Source: Mesorhabditis belari (Eukaryota > Nematoda > Chromadorea > Rhabditida > Rhabditidae). Taken from it: a stretch of 64,000 nucleotides of DNA. The DNA lies in assembly GCA_958450365.1 (NCBI GenBank), contig CAUEEP010000743.1:8053501-8117500 (forward strand), in the 5' to 3' direction. The position numbers and the translations under genes are program-made. The number at the start of each line of letters is the position of its first letter. The stretch's first letter is position 1. A model generated the notes under the pieces. That model was not told where the DNA came from. It did not search any database and worked only from the letters and a program-made list of their open reading frames with translations. Positions 59,262 through 64,000 of this stretch are shown here, one piece after another.

Positions 59262-62200
59262 TCCCTTATTTCATTTTTTTTTTGGTAAAAACAAAAACTC
59301 GCTTTGTCGCTCTCATTGGGCGCTTTTGCCTCTTCTCTTCATTTTTTCTGTCTTAATGACTCATCAGGCGCATCAGTCTTTTCTGTAAATATTTTCTTCA
59401 ACAAAACCTTTCAGTTCTTTTTTTTTTGGTAAGTCTTTTCTTTCAAAATTTGTTCAGTTTTTGCCCTTTTGATTGCTACAGATTTCAAATTTCATTGACT
59501 CAGCTGTCAATGAGCGCTTAGCATTTCCCATAAACAATTTTTGCTTCACTTATTGATCAAAAAAGGTGCCTGTGATTTTTCCATTTTATTCGACCACATG
59601 GCAAGTGTCGAGTGACCAAAGGCGATTCTTGGCGAATGACCCAAGCGCACTCCTGTGCAATCAATGTGCTGCTGCTTTCTCCCGTTCTCTCTTCTTCTCT
59701 TCTTTTCCCCTTTTCTCTCATTCGTCTCATTTTTTTTGGCGTTAACCCAACTCTTTTCCTCCACTCTTTCTCCATCCTTTTTCCCCTACCCTTTTCCCCT
59801 TTTCTCAGTTTTCTCTTCTCAATTTTTCTGCCGGACATCCCCCTCCTGTTTTGGGTATTTTCCCCCTTTGTGCCTTGATTTCTTTTGCCCATTTTTGCTT
59901 ACCCCCTTTTCGCTAAGCTTTCTATCCTCTTTTGGGCACGCACCGATGACCATTGAAGCCGGCTCACCGCGATTTCCCCCCACTCACTTTATGCATGAAA
60001 ATTCAATCTCCACATCTGTATATTGCTCAGACCGATTCACTTTTTTGTCACCCCGGACTATACAGATTTTTACATACACCCAGGCTTTTGCCAAAGGGAA
60101 ATGATAGAGAAGAAATGTTTATAAGTAGACTGGCCGACACTGGGCGATAATCTCATTCCGAGAAGATGTCCGTTGTCGGCGAAGAATGGGCAAAGAATTG
60201 GTGGGAAGAAAGAGGAAAGAAAGCGAGCGTCGCTCGTCCCTAACCTCATTCCCCCAAAAAGACAAAAGACCCACAACTGTCCGCACCTCTCTTTTCTGTT
60301 TTTGTCTTTCCAACCCAATGACCACCAGCTTACACGACTCGCATATAATCTTATTTGTCGGGTCTCATTTTGGTTACCGTTTTTATTCTAATAGAAGCTA
60401 TTTTATGGAAAAATGAAGCTTTATTAGAATACGATAACTTTCAAGATTCATCTTTCTTTTCTTCTTTCACATTGTTAGTGAATGGACGAGAAGGTCTTAT
60501 CTAGGTTTATTGTGGAGTGAAACAGGAATTCACTCCTTCCCATTTCTCATTCATTTTCGCGCCTTGACTCATCTTTAAATGTTTATTTATATTCTTCGCA
60601 TGCTCTCTTTCAAGAATTTCATCTAGCCATTAGTTTTTTTGTTTTGTTCAGGTGACAAAGTGTTTTCACAGCTTTAAAGCCCGATATTATTCCTAAAGCA
60701 TCTTATTTTTACTAATATTTTGCGAATTTCTTCGGACTTGAAACATGAGACAAAGATTTTGATCTCAAAGTCGGCTAGAGCTTTCAAAAAAAAAAAGTAC
60801 GCCGAGTCTGGTTCTCTTCTTTTTTTTCCTAACATCGTTGCATTCCTTTGAAACTCGTAAAAATGTCAACAAAGATACCATGAGTGTTCTCCTCTGACTT
60901 TTCTTTTCTCAACAACAAAAAAACTCAAACTTTTCAACTTTTCAACTTTTCGACCTTTTATAGAAATGAGAGATTTCTCCGGAAACCCTCAACAGGTGTG
61001 TCACATTGAATTTGTGAATTAAACGAGGAGCCGATTTGGAATTTTTCAAGTGTCCTTTTCTCTCGTTTGGAATCTTCTCTCCATTAAATGAAAACATTGA
61101 AGGAGAGGAGAAAAGAGATCTCTTTTTTGGAAGGATAAATGGGGTTTCGTGACTCATCGCTTTCTCTCCTCACCCATTCAATCCATCCATTTGCACTACC
61201 CAAAAAATAACTCAATAAACCTCGTCTATGGATCAAAACATTCTTTTGGTAGAACTCTTGATGCCACGCGGATTTTATTGAATGAAATTACGAAAGCACT
61301 CCCTGCACAAACAATTCATCTGTTCCCCATTCGATGACTTGTAATGGTTGATTGATTGCGTTCATGTGTGCGAAGACTTCATTTGGTGCACTCACTTCTT
61401 TTTTATCATCTTTCTGAGTGGTCCCCTCTTTTGGTGAGATCCATTTTCCCTTTCCCTTTCCCTTTCCCTCTTCCCCATTCGTCGTCAATCCATTGTTTTC
61501 CCCCTCCGGCTTTCACACGCCATCTTCCTTGTCGATTTTTTAAAGCTTATCCTTACCTTATCTTTATCTTGTCCCATTTAAGGCCGAGAAAACTCTGTTC
61601 TCAAATTAGATTCTTCAGAAACTTTTATTTCTAACGAATCCTTTTTTGTAATGTCGAGTCGAATCAATGGAATAACATTTGTCAAAGTAAAGACCCAAGA
61701 TTCGGTTGTGAGGGTCCAATTTAGATTTAAGGAAAGAGCCCAAACTTCTTCTTTTCTTCTTTTCTTCTTTTTTCTGTTTTGTGTTCTTTCGTTTCCTGTC
61801 CCTGTCTCCTTTTTCCTCAACAAATCCCTCTGAGTGACCGCCGCTTGTCGGCCGAAGCAAAAGAGCGAAGAAAAACGTAATATGTGCCAAAAGAAAAGCA
61901 CTCTAACAAATTAGTGTTTATTTTTCACGCATCTATTATCCTTTAATGGGATGTAGTTCTTGCATAAAACTAAAGCAACAAAATTGGAGAGGGGGAAAGT
62001 GGTCAAGTAAGGCGAAATGGAGTGGAAAGGAAAGGGGTAATCGGGATGGAGATCGGTGAGGTTGATTAGAAGAATGGAAAAAGAAACGAATAGGGAAGGG
62101 GATGGTTGTGGTGGTGAGGGTGGACAAGGGATCAACTCCTCTTTCTTTTCCCTCTCGTTCGTTTTCTTTCGTTTCTTGATCGATAGCCTTTTCTTTTTTT

Positions 62201-64000
62201 TATCCTAAAGGCCCATATTCCTTTTTGGAAGCCCGAATTTTTCTTTGGGAAATTTTTGGAACAAAACCCGAAAAAATCAAACTCTTATTTTGAGAGATTT
62301 CAGTAAAATGTTTTTTTCAAGAACATTACTAAATAGTGATAGACTGCGAAATTGGTTTAATAGCTTAATTGCTCTTTTCGGCCAAAGGCTCAATGAGAGG
62401 TCAATTTCTTCTTTTTTTCTTTCACTCTCCATCGTTTTCATTTATTTCTAAATAACGGCTAGTAGGTTTCTATTTTTCGCGGTTTTTTTAGTTTCCATTT
62501 CAAATTTTGATTAAACCTTTTTCTATCTTTATAGTCGCAGTCTTTATAGTCTTTATAGATTATAGATTTGCTCTCTAGTCTTTATAGATTTGCTATAGTT
62601 AGAGAGAATGAGCAGTAGAGAGTAAAAAATATGACACTAGTACTAAAGTTTTCGGTAGAAAAGGAGAATTTTTTAGGAAAGATGTTTGAAAAGCGGATGA
62701 TGGTGTGGATTTGAGAGCGATAAGGGGAATGGGACAAGGGGATGGAGCAGGGGTGGAGCAGGGGTGGAGGAGGAGGAGGGTGGACTGGCTCCCGAGGGGG
62801 GAATCGGGGTAGCCCTCACGCAGGCCCGTAGCCAGAACCCCCGTCAGCAGCCACCATAATTTTTCTGTTTTTGTGTTGTGCAATTATTCAAATTTTGGAT
62901 AACGAAATTTAAAAAAATGGTAGATTCTTGAAGAAAAATGCTACTTTTTAAAGAAAAATGCAAATTTTCCAAGGCTACAGGCTACGGGCCTACCCTCACC
63001 CCCTCACCCCTTCACACTCTCTGACTACTCCAGGAGAGCTAAGGGTGAGAGCAATAATCTCGGTCAGTCTTTCTCGAGTTTTTCTTCTTTTCTCATCCAC
63101 TCATTCACTTTTCAAAACGACATACTTTTTTTGATGATGCAAAGCCGGTCAACGGGTCACTTTTGAGTCTCATAATGTCTCCTCATCAATCCATCCATCC
63201 ATTCTCTCTTTTCTTCAAAAAACTCACTTTGATTTATCATTTTATAAATTTGAAAACGATTATTCAAATGTAATTCGTTGCTTGGAGCCGTTTCTTTTCG
63301 ATTTTCCCCCATCGAGTAGTGGCTGATGGAAAGAGAGCCAATTTTCCTCCATTCGGCTAGCCCAGGTTATGAGGATGCTTGAAAACTTGTTGCTATTTCG
63401 AAGCTTTTGCTTTTGCAGCTTTTGCCTATTCACCAATATATAAAAAAAGTGAGATCTTTTGCAGTTCTAAATCAATATCATCAATATCTAAGTTATTTTC
63501 GCTTTTGCAAATTTCTTCATGACGATATTGTGCAGAATTGAATCTTTTTGTGGTCGATTTTTTAAAATAAGCCTTTCTAAAGAGAGATGGGCAAATGGAG
63601 GATCAAGAAGGTGATCTGAATGGCAAACAGGGGGTTTTTTTTTCTCCTTCAATCTTTGAGAGTTAAAGGGGACTCACCCCTCCTTACTAGAGTTCCTTCC
63701 TCGCAAGTAGTGCGTCTTTTAAAACGCATTCTTTGAAAAAATTACCGTACTTTTAGCAAAAATTATTGCAAAAAATTGGGGGTGGCTACTTTCCGCCAAA
63801 TTTTTTGCGCAACTAGGTCTTTTGCGCAACTCGCCATAACTTTTTTTCTATGTAGGTCAATCTTTATGATTTTGGTGTCATTTTGTTGAACTTGTTGAGA
63901 TCTATAAAACGACACCAAAATCATAAATATTGGCCAACTTAGAAGAAAGTTATGGCGAGTTGCGCAAAAATCATGAGCGATGGCTTATATACGACTCCAT
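59262..64000. other. Right end of window, no gene recognised
   Basis: Long pyrimidine and purine tracts (59690-59880, 61440-61480, 62690-62790) and short open frames without domain features. A degenerate TACCGT-type fold-back at 60375-60436. Could include further exons of the preceding gene or promoter sequence of a gene to the right. Confidence 0.4.
63688..64000. repeat. Copy of the outer 57120-57930 element plus a fold-back, cut by window end
   Basis: ttactagagttccttcctcg, cgtcttttaaaacgcatt and ttttagcaaaaattattgca match the outer repeat around 57130-57890. From 63808, ttgcgcaactcgccataact and complement (agttatggcgagttgcgcaa, to 63967) form a ~160-bp hairpin, with gattttggtgtcattttgtt / aacgacaccaaaatc inside. 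Continues beyond the window. Confidence 0.7.

Overview
The window is eukaryotic and reads as a rhabditid-type nematode. Coding exons are short (30-200 nt) and flanked by introns that are often only 37-50 nt, with TTTCAG/TTTTAG acceptors. It carries a nematode transthyretin-like gene, mariner elements with TA ends, and many fold-back (MITE-like) elements. Exon models were built by hand: an exon was accepted when reading phase was conserved across GT-AG (or GC-AG) junctions and the joined protein made sense.

Layout. 461-6844 (-): an aminergic GPCR closest to invertebrate 5-HT1/SER-4 receptors, running off the left edge inside TM6, with large introns full of repeats, one of which holds a tRNA-like gene inside a MITE. 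6845-20120: gene-poor, with fold-back elements, a deleted mariner and a pre-miRNA-like hairpin. 20517-22440 (+): a four-TM membrane protein. 23294-24826 (-): a PGAP2/FRAG1-family GPI-anchor remodelling protein. 25678-34286 (+): three consecutive genes for secreted cysteine-rich proteins (C, D, E). D and E are clear paralogues with a basic propeptide-type cleavage site; E carries a mariner in an intron plus lesions. 34888-36359 (+): a transthyretin-like secreted protein. 36446-39340 (-): an N-myristoylated AGC protein kinase, convergent with the previous gene. 39341-44540: gene-poor, with a GC-rich G-tract island and mariner remnants. 44541-53315 (+): a 34-exon WW-PDZ-FERM scaffold of the FRMPD (Preso/FRMPD1-4) type. 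56285-59261 (+): a small predicted myristoylated protein of unknown function. 59262-64000: no gene recognised.

The genes do not form one pathway. Receptor, AGC kinase and FRMPD scaffold suggest signalling functions; the C-D-E-TTR block is a run of secreted proteins on one strand. The least familiar content is (i) the D/E cysteine-rich family and (ii) a set of fold-back elements with shared TACCGTA termini but different interiors, which sit in introns or just upstream of start codons of most genes here.
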